Positions 10,781 to 21,540 of a stretch of 64,000 nt of DNA are shown here, one piece after another (position 1 is the stretch's first letter; the number at the start of each line of letters is the position of its first letter). Origin of the DNA: Lunularia cruciata (Eukaryota > Streptophyta > Marchantiopsida > Lunulariales > Lunulariaceae); assembly GCA_948567375.1 (NCBI GenBank), contig OX419759.1, positions 28,993,493 through 29,057,492 of the forward strand, in the 5' to 3' direction. The notes beneath the pieces are model-generated. The model was given only the letters and a program-made list of their open reading frames with translations. It was not told where the DNA came from and made no database searches. A program made the position numbers and the translations under genes.

Positions 10781-12540
10781 CTATTAATTCCTTTACTAGT
10801 TCTACTATGTCATCATCAAAAATTGTAATTGAAAGGATAGGTACATTATCTATACCTTCAATTTGTAACCCACTTTCCCCTAATCACTCATGTAACTGAC
10901 CCAAAGACACTTATAGTTTGATCTTGCACTTTGGGTTTATTCACTACTGCCACTTCTCCTTCAATTCACGTTCCATCTTCAATCAGAACTGAAATTGAAA
11001 TCATGGTTATCCTAACTATATTCTTTCCCTACTCTAACTTCCTCTGATCCCTCTGGCAAAACTCCCTAAATCACCTTCACTGTATTCCAAGGTCTGACTT
11101 CCTTGGGTTGAATCATATTTGTCTTGAGGCAAAGTCTTTAGCCCCGAAGTCATATAAACCCGAAGTCCGAAGTCCGATTGACCCAATGACACTAGACTAC
11201 TCTGTACATCTACTCCCAAAACTTCAAATGCTTGTAACTTCTCCTAAAGACCTTCAAACTTTGCGATTTTGGTAGCAATGGAAAGCCCTGAACAAGACGC
11301 TTCCAACAAGATATAGCACGCTTGATTTGGACTTGTTATCATTGAGATATGGCCCCCGAAGTATTCCTGACTTGTAACCTTCATTCCTATGCAAAGAAAT
11401 CCTCTTTCGGCGTATGGTCCGAGTTTTTCCCTCCTCTGACACAAAATAAGCTTCTTTGGGTTTGATCTAATCCGAGTCCTTCTTCCTCCAATAAGAAGTC
11501 AACTTCCTTAGGCTTGATCAAAACACAGGTTTGTACTCATTTCTTCTCCATTTGGTTTCAATTTTGTTTCAACAAGGCACTTCTTCTTTAAAACTCGTCT
11601 AAAATAAAAAATGTGGGTACCACAGCTTCAAGGAGAAAGCATTCCTCACTTCTTGGGTTTCTTCCGTGACTTCTCCCTTCCCCTAGAACGTGGCACACTC
11701 CTCTGTGCATGCTTCTCTTCCAAGTACTAATCTCCAATCCAACTCTATCCATCAAGCCGGATTTCCTCGCTTCCCTTCTTCTTCAAGGCCATCAAGACAC
11801 TTACTCTTGATGATCTCACTCATGAAACTTGGAAAACTAACATTCCAATTCCATGCCAAGAATGTGATCTGAAGCCTACTCAAGACTTTGATTTTTGCGA
11901 TCACATCTAACCTCCAAATCATATGATTTCTCACTACGAATTTGGAGTTCTTCTTCCCACCTCCCATCTTTCTCTCTTCTACTCTGGGTTGGGGACTATT
12001 CTTCTTATTGATTCCCGGATTAACTCTCTTGACTTCCTCTCAACACACCAATGCGTCTTTGACTACACTTCCCTTCCCACGATCTCCTGAAGGACGACTT
12101 CTTAACTACAATGGGAAATTGCTTGTCATTGCTTCATCTTTAGCCCAAATTTTATAGAGTCGCGCCGTCTCTGTCTTTCTTCAATTCAAGTTTCTACAAA
12201 GAAATCACAACTCCTGCATGCTCCTGTCACTATCAAGTGTCCTTCACGTGTATGACCGCGGTTTTTGAATGGTACCTTCTTGAATGTCTCACCCCAAAGG
12301 AAAGTTGTTACACTATCCTTGCCTCAGGTTGAGCACTCCCAATACAAAGACTCCTTACTTTAGGTTTTATGCTGACAAGGCAATTCCAAGTAACTCGCCT
12401 TCTGACACAAAGTCACTTTACCTTGGGTTACACCCCGAGGACACTTTTCTTTGCCTTCTAGGGCCATACAGGTGCAATTCAACTTCTCTGTACACTTCTT
12501 CTTCAAAATTGAGAAAAAAAACAAAAATGTGGGTACCACA
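10781..12540 (-). other. Non-coding right part of element E, with two LTR-end motifs
   Basis: No convincing protein. It carries the near-palindrome TGTGGGTACCACA twice (11612-11624 and 12528-12540), the second being the element boundary, so the first probably marks the edge of a repeated unit. Short repeated phrases about 'cttcctt(a/g)ggcttgatc' and 'gacacaaa(g/a)t' also recur. Confidence 0.45.
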
Positions 12541-14004
12541 GCACCTACCTGTGCTGCTGCACACATGAAGTCCAAAGCATCTCTATTACCAACATATGAG
12601 GTGGAAGCCTCAACACCCAAATTTGATCTCCTCTAAGCAATAGCCATACTAGCCAATCTCTGCTCTAACTGCTCAATCTGCATAGCCATTGTTGTATCAG
12701 AAGTAAGGGCATGTATCGCACCTCTACAATGTGTCGATCCTCTACCACCACCCCTAACACCTTGTCCTCCATGAACTAGAGCTCCTCTACTACTGCCATA
12801 GCAGCCCTACCACTCCATAACTCTAAATGTAGGTCAAAGCACCGGTCACTAGTGGGGCCAAATCTGTGGCAATGCTCACACTGCCTCTGTGTTGGCTGTG
12901 ATGCACCAGAGGTATCAGGTCCGCTGCCTTGAGTACACTCTCTCTTATGGTGAGGTCCACCACAAGTCCTACAAGCAACACTACTACTCATTGGCTGCTG
13001 TTGACCCAAAAATGAAGGTAAGGGTCTAACTATAGTAGGCCCTCCACTCGCTCCATAAGATATGGGCTATCCACCTTGTCCTCAAAAACCAACTGGGCGT
13101 GGTGCACTTTGCTACACTCTAGAAGAAGTCACAATTGTGGATGAGGTCTCCCTACCAAATCTAGATGTCACCACCCTCTCCTCCACCATGTTTAGCTCAA
13201 TAGGCTCAGCCAAACCAAAGACCACTGCCAAAGTAGGCAAAGTAGCCTGTAACAACATAGCATCACAAACTCTACGTTGCAACTCCCTATCCAGTATCCC
13301 ATACCAAAATTGGACTGCTTGGGCCTCAATAACTCCCTAAGTGAAATTGATCAGCCGCCTCATGTGAGTGTATGCCTCGAGTAGGCTCTCTCTAGCCTTT
13401 TGTTGGAACTATTGCAAGCTCCTCAGCTTGTCAGTCCGCACTCCTCGGTAGTTTTGCCTCAAACACTAGAAGAACTCCACCATAGGGTTAAACCCCGGTA
13501 CCACACCACCTCCTATAGCGGTACCTCCACTCGTGGTAACACTATCTCCATCTAGTGCACCTCCACTAGCTCCACCAACATTACTCGAGCTAGACTCGTG
13601 GGTACAACCGATCTATTCTTAGCAACCAAACCTAAAGTGATAGAGACACAATTTGGAGACTATTACTATCTCCATAACTCAATCTCCTCCAAATGAGCTC
13701 TCTTGAACTCATGGTAGTCATTCATTGACGGACCCTCCAAGTGTTGAAACAACCCCTTCCATGCCATGAAGGGTGTAAACAAAGTCGGGTTTTGCATCTA
13801 CTGTAGATCATACCAACTATCAAACTCTTGTATGAAGTCATCCAACTCAATGGTACCCATTATACCAGAGTAACACCTAGGGCTTTTGGAGGCCCCATAA
13901 ATCTCATCCATGTCCCACAACAACAGTGTGGACACGCCAAGTGCACTCTCAACTAAATCAACTCCTATATCAAACTCCAACTTAGAGTCAATCTCCTCTC
14001 TCAT
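12541..14004 (-). pseudogene. gag: gag of copy A (N-terminal domain, capsid, two CCHC knuckles)
   Basis: The minus strand begins with EEIDSKLEFDIGVDLVESAL, then DEIYGASKSPRCYSG and ELDDFIQEFDSWYDLQ. A capsid-like stretch follows (RRLINFT, AVQFWYGILDRELQRRV). Two knuckles are seen: CRTCGGPHHKREC, a CX2CX3HX4C form common in plant gags, and CEHCHRFGPTSDRC, where the His of CX2CX4HX4C is Pro (His in copy C). Stops and a frame break separate the parts. Gag packages RNA and builds the particle. This copy keeps the capsid and knuckles that copy B has lost. Confidence 0.7.
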
Positions 14005-15058
14005 TGAGACTTGAGATACAAGCTGATACCGAGTGTCACTCCAAGTAAACCCACTACGTATTTCAAGGTTAACTCCCTTGGAATCCCCAAAGAACTCCGT
14101 CGTGACAAACTAACCGGAACCACCAAATGTAACCGCAAACTGCAACCACATGTATTTCACCAAGTGCCAACACCAACCAAGCACCACCAAGTGCCAACAC
14201 CAACCCAGCACAACCAAGTGCCAAAACTAACGAATCACTATCTACTAATGTAACTCTAATTAAGACAACTACACTAGGAGCAAGGCTTCCCTATAACCTG
14301 TCATCACAACATGCACTCTCATGGTTTGCAAGTCATCACTTCTTGCCTCACCAAAAAGAAACAAAGATAGTCTGACTGATCATCACTCCAGGCTCACTAC
14401 CAAGAGCACACCAGAGCACCAATACTCAAAATTCATGGCATCTCACACAAACATGGTGCACAAACAAGAAGCAAAGAATGGAGTGAGTCCAATCACAAGA
14501 ATGTTGAACAACAACTCTCCACCTCATAAATCAACACAAGATTGACTCTACCACCATTTGGCATTTGAGATAATCGGAGTACCTATCTACTTCTTGAGCT
14601 ACGAGGATCATCAAGGATCGGATCAAAGTTCTTCTTGCCAAATTTTGACATAAATCCTTCACACAACCTGACGTAAAATTTGACATAAATTTGATGTAAA
14701 ATCTGACATAAATCCCTAAAAATGGCTGACCGCTAAATCCTCCACTAACTCTTCACTGGAGCCAAATTGGAAAAATGGGTTTCGTCCAAACTCTAATTTG
14801 CAAGGATCTGCTCCCAACTCCACCTTCAATTTTAGTTTCTGTGCTCAACTCGCAACAAATAGGTCTTGAACTCAAAATCACAGCTACCGCTTGAAAATTG
14901 CTTCTCCGTGTCTCCAAATTTTGCCAGTGTTTCCGCACACACTCTCTCTTAGGGAAATCTGAACTACTCGATCGAGACACCACAATCTATCGAGCTTGGA
15001 GATACCACCAACACTCGTAGTTCCTACCTCAATTTCTCCCTGATTGACTTCTTTGATG
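14005..15058 (-). other. Untranslated leader of copy A
   Basis: Lies between the Y repeat and gag. It contains short repeats such as the CCAAGTGCCAACACCAAC units at 14157-14225 and several copies of a TGACATAAAT phrase near 14650-14720. No ORF of note. Confidence 0.5.
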
Positions 15059-15504
15059 TAATCAGATTGTTTACAACTTGAATGAATTGAACTCAGATCA
15101 ATACTTGATCTGATTTTCAACAACTTTCAAACAACAGTACACTAATTACAATCAAGCCACACCCACTCTAGCTAAGAGAATCCAAGTGACGCTCATCGGC
15201 TTTTTGTCCACTCTAGCCATGAACTTGAAGACTCAACATCATAGAAGTGAGCTCTCTAGAGCTGCACTTCCAGGGTATACTCCTCATTTTGACCTAGGTC
15301 TCATCCCAACGGTCCCGCTGACAACACACCTGACGGTGTGGATGGTGCAAGTGACGGTGAGCCCCACCATGAAGTCAATACACTAAACACAAAATCTGAC
15401 CATCAGAAAATAGTCTATGAGTAACTGCCAAAATACTTCTAACTACTATCATTGGAACTCCAATGTCCGAGCATTCTAGATGCGACACTACAAATGGCGT
15501 GACA
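15059..15504 (-). repeat. Block Y (5' terminal repeat) of copy A
   Basis: On the minus strand it runs from TGTCACGCC to CTGATTA (446 bp) and is followed by CATCAAAGAAGT, exactly as in copies B and C. No X block precedes or follows it. Confidence 0.8.
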
Positions 15505-16301
15505 AATGTAATGTTACGGAATAGGAGATTTATATGCTAATCCCTAACGGATCTTGGTGTCATATATTAAACTATTGTCAAGTATTTGTGATTTCATGCC
15601 AGGATATTCAATCTCACCGTCATGATCATGATTTCATGTCATAATATCATGTCGGATCCTACTAAGTAATGTGATATATTGCTTCGTGACCATACATTAC
15701 GTGAAATACAAGCATCACGTTAAGTGAGTTGACATCGTGTGATGCTTGTCCGAGGAATTTCAGGTTGATTCGATGCAGATGTTCCTCAGACCTAGCACTT
15801 GACAATTTTGGGACATTCTAAAGGATGGATCATTGAAAGCGAAACAGTTCATTCGAAGAAACTCAAGAGAAATAATTGCGAGGTTAATATGACTCCTTAT
15901 TATACAAATACAAATAATATTATGGTGCATAGTTGACATACTATCATGGGTAGAATATCACGATACTAAAGGTAAAGCATCACCTAGACTCGAGATTCTT
16001 GTCTTCCCCCGAAATCTTTCGGTCGCTGGTGCATCAGCTTTGTAATGTCGAGCTTTCGTATCAACCATTATCAAGCTTTTCTCAGGTCCTTTGGAAGCAA
16101 TAGGGATTTCAATTAGCCTGTTATGGTGGTCACCCCATTCACGAAGCGATTCAGGAAAATTCCGGACTTGATATGTCGTGAACCATGTGCAGCAAAATTT
16201 TCTCGTGGGCTTTGATAAATCTCTTGGAGTGTGACAACGCTGTTTCCTTCGATCTTGGATCAACCATAGTCTCGCAAAGTCATGTAAATAAATTGGGGCC
16301 C

Positions 16302-16333
16302 ATGTATATGATTCCCTTGGGAATCATATACAT
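16302..16333. repeat. Near-perfect palindrome
   Basis: ATGTATATGATTCCC, two bases, then its exact reverse complement: 15-bp arms. It could form a short cruciform or RNA hairpin. No function is evident. Confidence 0.75.
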
Positions 16334-16989
16334 AGCAGACAAAGCACAAAGATCGGACAGTGGAGCAAAGACTGAATCAAACACACTACACCAGTGAGGG
16401 AAAAGCAACAATTTAATAACGCAGATTGTCTGTGCACGCCACCAGCTTTCTGCTCAAGAACGACATATTATGATAGGCTTGTGACCAAATTGCTGGTGTG
16501 TGTGATGAGCTCTCTGAAGCACTCTAGACGAATAGACTGTTCCATTTCGACAGATTCCCAAATAGCGTATGTTCCAACGTTGTCCCATCACTAAGGAAAT
16601 TCCTGAAAGCTCTGCTTTGGAATTGGACATTAAAGATGTGTATTTCACAAGTCTACACAGCCCGCGAACTTACTTCTCGGCGAGAGCTTTTGGAGTGACG
16701 TAGTGACGTAGTGACGTTGGACCCAGTTGTACACTCTTTCTTGGACAATCTCGACGCTTTCGTGGAGTGATTGTGCTAATGTCCATGACGACCACCGCTC
16801 GTAGAGGCTACAGCTCTGCTGTGTAGTCACCGTAGTGACTACATTCACAGTCGTAATGACACTAGAAAGTGCTAGGGACCGGTATGAGACTTACAGCGTA
16901 TGTTCACAAGGAAAGAAGGGATGCATCAGTAAATCCACGACGCCAGATCTCTTTGATAAATTTGTTCTCTAGAAAAGATATGTTATTTT

Positions 16990-17135
16990 AGGATCTGATC
17001 GGATATCTTAGGTGCAGTATGGCAGATTTTTCATAAAGACTCTATCTTAGCTTCATTTTACCTTTTTCAAAAAGAAGGATGGTGCCTTCCATCCTCTCTT
17101 TTCTCTACGCGGTCGGCCTTTTTCTTTGTAAAGAT
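16990..17135 (+). repeat. 5'-truncated L1 LINE tail
   Basis: Matches the end of the L1 ORF and its 3' tail: GATATCTTAGGTGCAGTATGG, a degenerate GGGGCTTAGCCCC region, and the terminal CTACGCGGTCGGCCTTTTT. Confidence 0.6.
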
Positions 17136-17490
17136 AGTTTTCATTCGTGTGGATGTTTAACTTTTCGATTAAGCGTCTAGATCCAGTAAAGACTCCTCGT
17201 CATGAATCTATCCATATACGGTTACTTACGAACTCCAATACAGCTAATGGTAGAACTGACTCTTGTTCTTCTTGAACATTCAACGCAACCAAATACGCGT
17301 TCTTAAAAGCATATGATAGTCAAAAGTCTAATATTTTTGAGCGCAAATCTGAACAATTCTAATCAGGAAGGCAGTTGAGTGTTCAGAGTAATGGGAAAAG
17401 TGAAGACAGAGGTAGAATCGTGAGACAGCCGGTTAAATAGAATAAGTTAAATAGAATTTCTAGCAAGATTCCCTACGTTGATAGGAATAA

Positions 17491-17715
17491 GGGAATTGTC
17501 AAAAATGCCCCTAACAAATGCATATAATATAAACGTACCTTAAACAATTTAATAGTTACGAAAGTAGCTTTGTAATTTACCAAAACTTGGCGTTGCTTTC
17601 GTGCGTTGGGTTGGGAGAAGGCAAGCTATGCCGGGTTTTGGGTTCATGGGTGGTATCGACTTGGTACTTTCCGTGAGCGACCAATAAGGGTTACTCACAC
17701 TCATCTCTCGGGGCT
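17491..17715 (+). repeat. Left TIR of the Mutator-like element
   Basis: Pairs, with divergence, with the reverse complement of 19000-19234. Shared inner words include GACTTGGTACTTTCCGTGAGC on the left against the complementary ACTTGGTACCTTTCATGAGC on the right. Confidence 0.7.
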
Positions 17716-18999
17716 TTTGCTTTACTGGGATTCGAAATCGAGTAGACGATAGAACTCTTCTACTTTAATTTTCAATTCACCATGACTTTACATATCCAAC
17801 ATCCAGAAGTAATATGTCCATAGGAATTTTTCTTCGTCTATATGATGGTCTTTAAATGGACAGATTGATTGCATATGCATGTAAACTCCGCATTGCCCAA
17901 CATCACTCACAAACATGTAGGACCAAGACGAGATTCTTTGTCAACATTCCTGCATCCAGTATGTTGATAAGTTACAATGGATCGTTTGTTTCCATTAATA
18001 TTATGCACCCATGTGATTGTTTTGCTTCCTAAAGTAGGATACAATTAGAAGAACAGCTGTAGAAAAAAACAAAACTGCAACCAAGGGAAAGACCCCTGGA
18101 CACTGTAAACTTCTTGGAATAATGGGGAGAGTGAGCCAAAGCTCTCTGGCCAACATGAATTTAGCTCTCACCTCTCTCTTTGTACAATTGTAGAACTGTG
18201 TAACTCTTTGGTGTAAGTCCTTGTGTGTCAAACAAACTTTCTCACAAGCAAGAACAAGAACGTGAAAACTAATCACAGTCACCAAGGATTGAGATGAAAA
18301 CATATATTGGAATCCTGTAGTGATTTGATGAGGCTTTGGATTCTATTAATCACTGCACATCGCACATTTTACTTACTAAACCAGAACTCCTTGGTCTGCT
18401 TATATAGGTTCTCCCCTTTGTCTTTTGTATCCTTGTAAGACTTGATTGATGCAAGCATTGCTTGTCAAACAAAGTTACACATTAGCTTTATGTGAAAACA
18501 GAAATTCAATGCAATATGAGTAATAACACAATCTACTATGTACGCAAAACTCAAGTTCCAAATACGCAAAAGTTGTAAAGTATTCTCTGCACATTTCTCC
18601 ACCACATTGGTTTAGCAAGTCATGACACGTAAAGAAAACCAAATATTACATTGTAAATTATGTTGGTTCTTGGAGCTTCCTAGACTAGGTTTAATGTTGA
18701 GTCAGATTGGAATATAGCCATCAACAAGAGAGCATAAATTCACCACTGCTTTGAGTCCTCTAAATAGGTACAGATAAAATATGTCCTCGCACCAACATCT
18801 TTGTAAGATAAATTCTTCACAGTAGTGGTAGATATTCTTCATGTTAGCAAAATCAAATGAATTCCTGTACGTTCCTCCTCCACCTCTTTCTCCTTTCTCT
18901 CCCTAGTCTTTTTCTTGATTTCTCTGTCACTTAGTCCTCCACATTGCTGTCTATTGTCTTCTCAAGGTTAAATTGATTCAATAAAACAAAAGCCTTATA

Positions 19000-19234
19000 G
19001 AGATGAGCATGAGGGACCAAGTGCCTTTTCTGGTTGCTCATGAAAGGTACCAAGTTGGTGTCACCCCAAGGCACGGCATGGCCCGCACTCCCCTGACGAC
19101 CAAACACCAGGAACCAGACCTCCAAACCAACACCTCAGGCTTGGTAAGTTCTAAGGCTACATTTAAAAATATAAGATTGTTTGGAGTACATTTATAATAT
19201 GTTAAAGTGTTTGGGGTATTTTTGACAATTCCTT
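19000..19234 (-). repeat. Right TIR of the Mutator-like element
   Basis: Inverted partner of the left TIR; ends ATTTTTGACAATTCCTT before the duplicated TAGGAATAA. Confidence 0.7.
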
Positions 19235-19243
19235 TAGGAATAA

Positions 19244-20229
19244 ATCAGAGTATTTATACTGAACTTACCCAATAATTCAGTCATCATAATATTACAGTTA
19301 GAAACCATAATCAATCTGAACCCCGCTCAACAATAATGGTACAAAAAAGCAACAAATTTCATCTTGTATGATTTGTATTAATTCTTATTATGTCTTTCCA
19401 AAAGAGCAGTGAGCCACCATTTTCTTGTCATGTTTCAACAAAGGTCGGTCTCTTTAAATGCAACGCACTAAGGTTTTGAACAAAGAAAATGTTTTTGGAT
19501 CAGATCAAAGATGAATGTTGGAGTGCAATGAGATCAGTTGACACCCACAAAGCTCTGAGCTTCACTAGTATGGTCCCTTGTGGTTTGTCACAAAGCCATT
19601 GATCTGGGATTTAGAATTTGTCTTTGATAAATTTCTCATTTCTAGCTTTGTATATAGCCTTTGGTATGAAAATTTGTCATTGCTATCATTGATTAGATCT
19701 CTACAATATTTGGTCGTGTTTTGATATTGGGATGAAACCATGAAACATCACACACAATGGTAAGATGGCAAGAGGCAATCCCCTTGATGCAATCTATCTT
19801 AAGTTCCATGAAAGATGAAAAATTCCTCAAGACACGCAAGCACCTAAAAAGCCAAAAATCATCACTATAGTGCACTTTGCATATATAAAAATAATACCCT
19901 GAAGGAAAGGGGAAAGGAGTACAAGCCACAACCAAGTGCAAGAGGAAGAAAATGGTGTGAGGCACAATAGTCACAAGCATTCAAGAAAGAGACCAGAAGA
20001 AGGCCCAATTGTACAAAGAGAAAAAAGATGGTACCAACTAGCACCATAGAAGCCAAGAAGAGGGTAGTCAACTCTATCCTATTCTTGAACTGTGTGGTAG
20101 AGGTCTTCTGATAATATATCTGGTAAGTGGGGAGTGAGGATCCTAGCCATGATGGGTGTGCCAATTGCAACTGCTCATTGGTGAAGACCCAAAGCTTGAG
20201 CGCATTGTGAAGTGATTGATACATGTTGT
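19244..20229. other. Unassigned DNA, perhaps including the 3' end of LINE L2a
   Basis: No supported gene. A minus ORF (19865-20224) has no domain I can name. It lies just downstream of L2a on the minus strand, so part of it may be that LINE's 3' region. Confidence 0.3.
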
Positions 20230-21540
20230 CAATAGTATGATGTGAGCATGGTCGGAGAGATAACCTGTACCCCTCTACTTTGCAAAGAACCTAGTGCTGC
20301 ATTTATTGAGGAGACTGTCAAAAGTGGTGATGTAGGCACCCAAAATCTCTATAGTTAGAGAGACAAAGGCATCTAAGGATAGCCGGGGTGCATAGTTGTC
20401 GTCCTTGCCTCTAGAAGCAATGGTTGTTGCTACTACCGACTGTACACCTGCCTGTGCTAATATCTCTTCTCATAGGGGTTTCACCACCACCACGTAATGC
20501 AAGGTTCGACTACCATATGTGAAAGTAACAATATTTGCTTGCACCTAATAGATGGGTGGTCTTGGTAGATTCAACCATTGCTCAATCTGTACATGGGCAC
20601 ATCTAGCTCATAAGATCTGAGCCATTGTATCACAAACTGCATCATGGACCCTAATGGGCTTTCCACCGACTACACATCATAAAAAGTGTATGCATTGAGG
20701 ATCTTCTATGGAACCACATGCGCATTGGTATGGAAGCCATATGAGAGTTGGATGTGAGAGATCCAACCTCAATCATTGCACTATGTTAAACTACTCAAAA
20801 GTAAATCAAAAGTCAACTATCAATGGAGAAGCATGGAGCCAAGCTCCAAAGCCTTTTCCCCCTACAGGAGAAGATCCTAGCTTTGTCAAGTAGAGGTGCA
20901 TCAATAAGGATGTTGGAAAGTGTGTGAGTGTGCACATGTTCACTTAGATCCGCTTGAACCTTCCTAAAGTCTAGGGGTATAAAATCAACAAACTTGGAGA
21001 GTGACAAGCATGCAATGCTTGGCAATAAGTTACGATCCAAACAAAGATGTACCTAGATGGCATAAGTGCTTGAATCCACTATCACAGTAGGTCCCAACAA
21101 AAAAAGGACAGCCCTCATGTAAGAACATGTACGCTAAACAAAGGACCACTAGAGCCCATGCTCCAATATGAGTTATTGGTGCTATGTCCTCTTGCCCTAT
21201 GAGTCAGCATCCATCCATGATTACAGGTAGAGCTATCTGCTGATTATGCCACTCATCTATCTGATAGCTGTGGGAACATGCATGGCCCTAACAAAGCGGA
21301 GAAAATATGGAGGATTGTATTGTCTAAAGTCCACGAATGTGGCAACAATGCTTGTGTAGATGGGGAGGTCCATGCCAGTATAAAGCCCTAGGTGAGTAAC
21401 ACAACTGTAAGAATGGAATATTCCCAACCCGGGGAGGAGGTGAGCATGGGCTATGAACTGTACTGAGGTGTCCGAAATGAGGTAACTATTTAGGTTGGTG
21501 AAGTTATGAGGACCCAAGTAAATTATTACAATATTGAGGT
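20230..21540 (-). mobile_element. LINE L2a, decayed 3' half (zinc motif and endonuclease region)
   Basis: Minus-strand fragments match L2b in order: AHAHLLPGLGIFHSYSCVTHLG, a long divergent part, NIVQ...LRLDLSHPTLIW, then CACGSIEDPQCIHFL, GGKPIRVHDAVCDTMAQIL and a VQANIVTF...VVVVKPL stretch. The CxCG...H...C cluster followed by HDAxxD and an R/Q-x-(D/N)-IV...VVVV segment is the layout I know from LINEs with a restriction-like endonuclease downstream of RT. The RT itself is missing. Stops and frameshifts are frequent. Confidence 0.55.

Larger units (their letters stand above)
6848..12540 (-). mobile_element. Nested LTR-type element E inside copy A (large, apparently without pol)
   Basis: Left end TGTGATAACCCGG, right end ATGTGGGTACCACA, giving TG...CA ends. 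Copy A is contiguous on both sides. The flanks read GCATT (left) and GCACC (right), which fit a 5-bp duplication of GCATC (the sequence in copy B) with one transition each. Inside are two direct repeats (from 6848 and 9731), a second TGTGGGTACCACA at 11612-11624 and a decayed minus-strand coiled-coil ORF. I see no RT or integrase. It may be two overlapping or tandem copies of a non-autonomous LTR element. Confidence 0.6.
6424..15504 (-). mobile_element. Copy A of the methyltransferase-gypsy family (5' part only, split by element E)
   Basis: Read on the minus strand it starts at 15504 with TGTCACGCCATTTG, runs through the Y repeat, an untranslated leader and gag, and is interrupted at 12540 by element E. 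It resumes at 6847 and stops near 6424 next to the G1 LTR. It matches copies B and C closely up to the region before the protease. Protease, methyltransferase, RT and everything later are missing. The target of insertion at 15505 is unassigned DNA. Confidence 0.8.
15505..17490. other. Unassigned DNA with one short LINE tail
   Basis: No supported gene. It contains a 32-bp palindrome (16302-16333), a short inverted pair around 16823-16842, and at about 16990-17135 a degenerate plus-strand L1 3' tail (GGATATCTTAGGTGCAGTATG, CTACGCGGTCGGCC). A 101-codon minus ORF at 15958-16263 has no recognisable domain. Confidence 0.5.
17491..19234. mobile_element. Mutator-like element, non-autonomous (about 1.74 kb)
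   Basis: The ends are inverted: GGGAATTGTCAAAAATGCCCC on the left and GGGGTATTTTTGACAATTCCTT on the right. Similarity of the two ends continues inward for about 230 bp. Directly outside, TAGGAATAA is present on both sides (17482-17490 and 19235-19243), an exact 9-bp duplication, the size made by MULE transposases. The middle has no transposase and no ORF I recognise; a minus ORF at 18001-18303 has hydrophobic stretches but no known domain. A Pack-MULE with a captured gene piece is possible but not shown. Confidence 0.8.

Noticed and set aside
14150-14230. CRISPR-like array from repeated CCAAGTGCCAACACCAAC words
   Set aside because: Only three short imperfect units without unique spacers, in a plant retrotransposon leader; simple tandem repetition.
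15958-16263. 101-codon minus ORF as a possible host exon
   Set aside because: Composition is plausible for protein, but there is no domain, no flanking exon and no splice context I can support.
17640-17720. tRNA gene suggested by GGGATTCGAAATC near 17740
   Set aside because: No cloverleaf could be drawn; the region is part of the Mutator-like TIR.
18001-18303. Hydrophobic minus ORF in the Mutator-like element as a captured membrane protein
   Set aside because: No recognisable family and no intron/exon context; left as part of the element.
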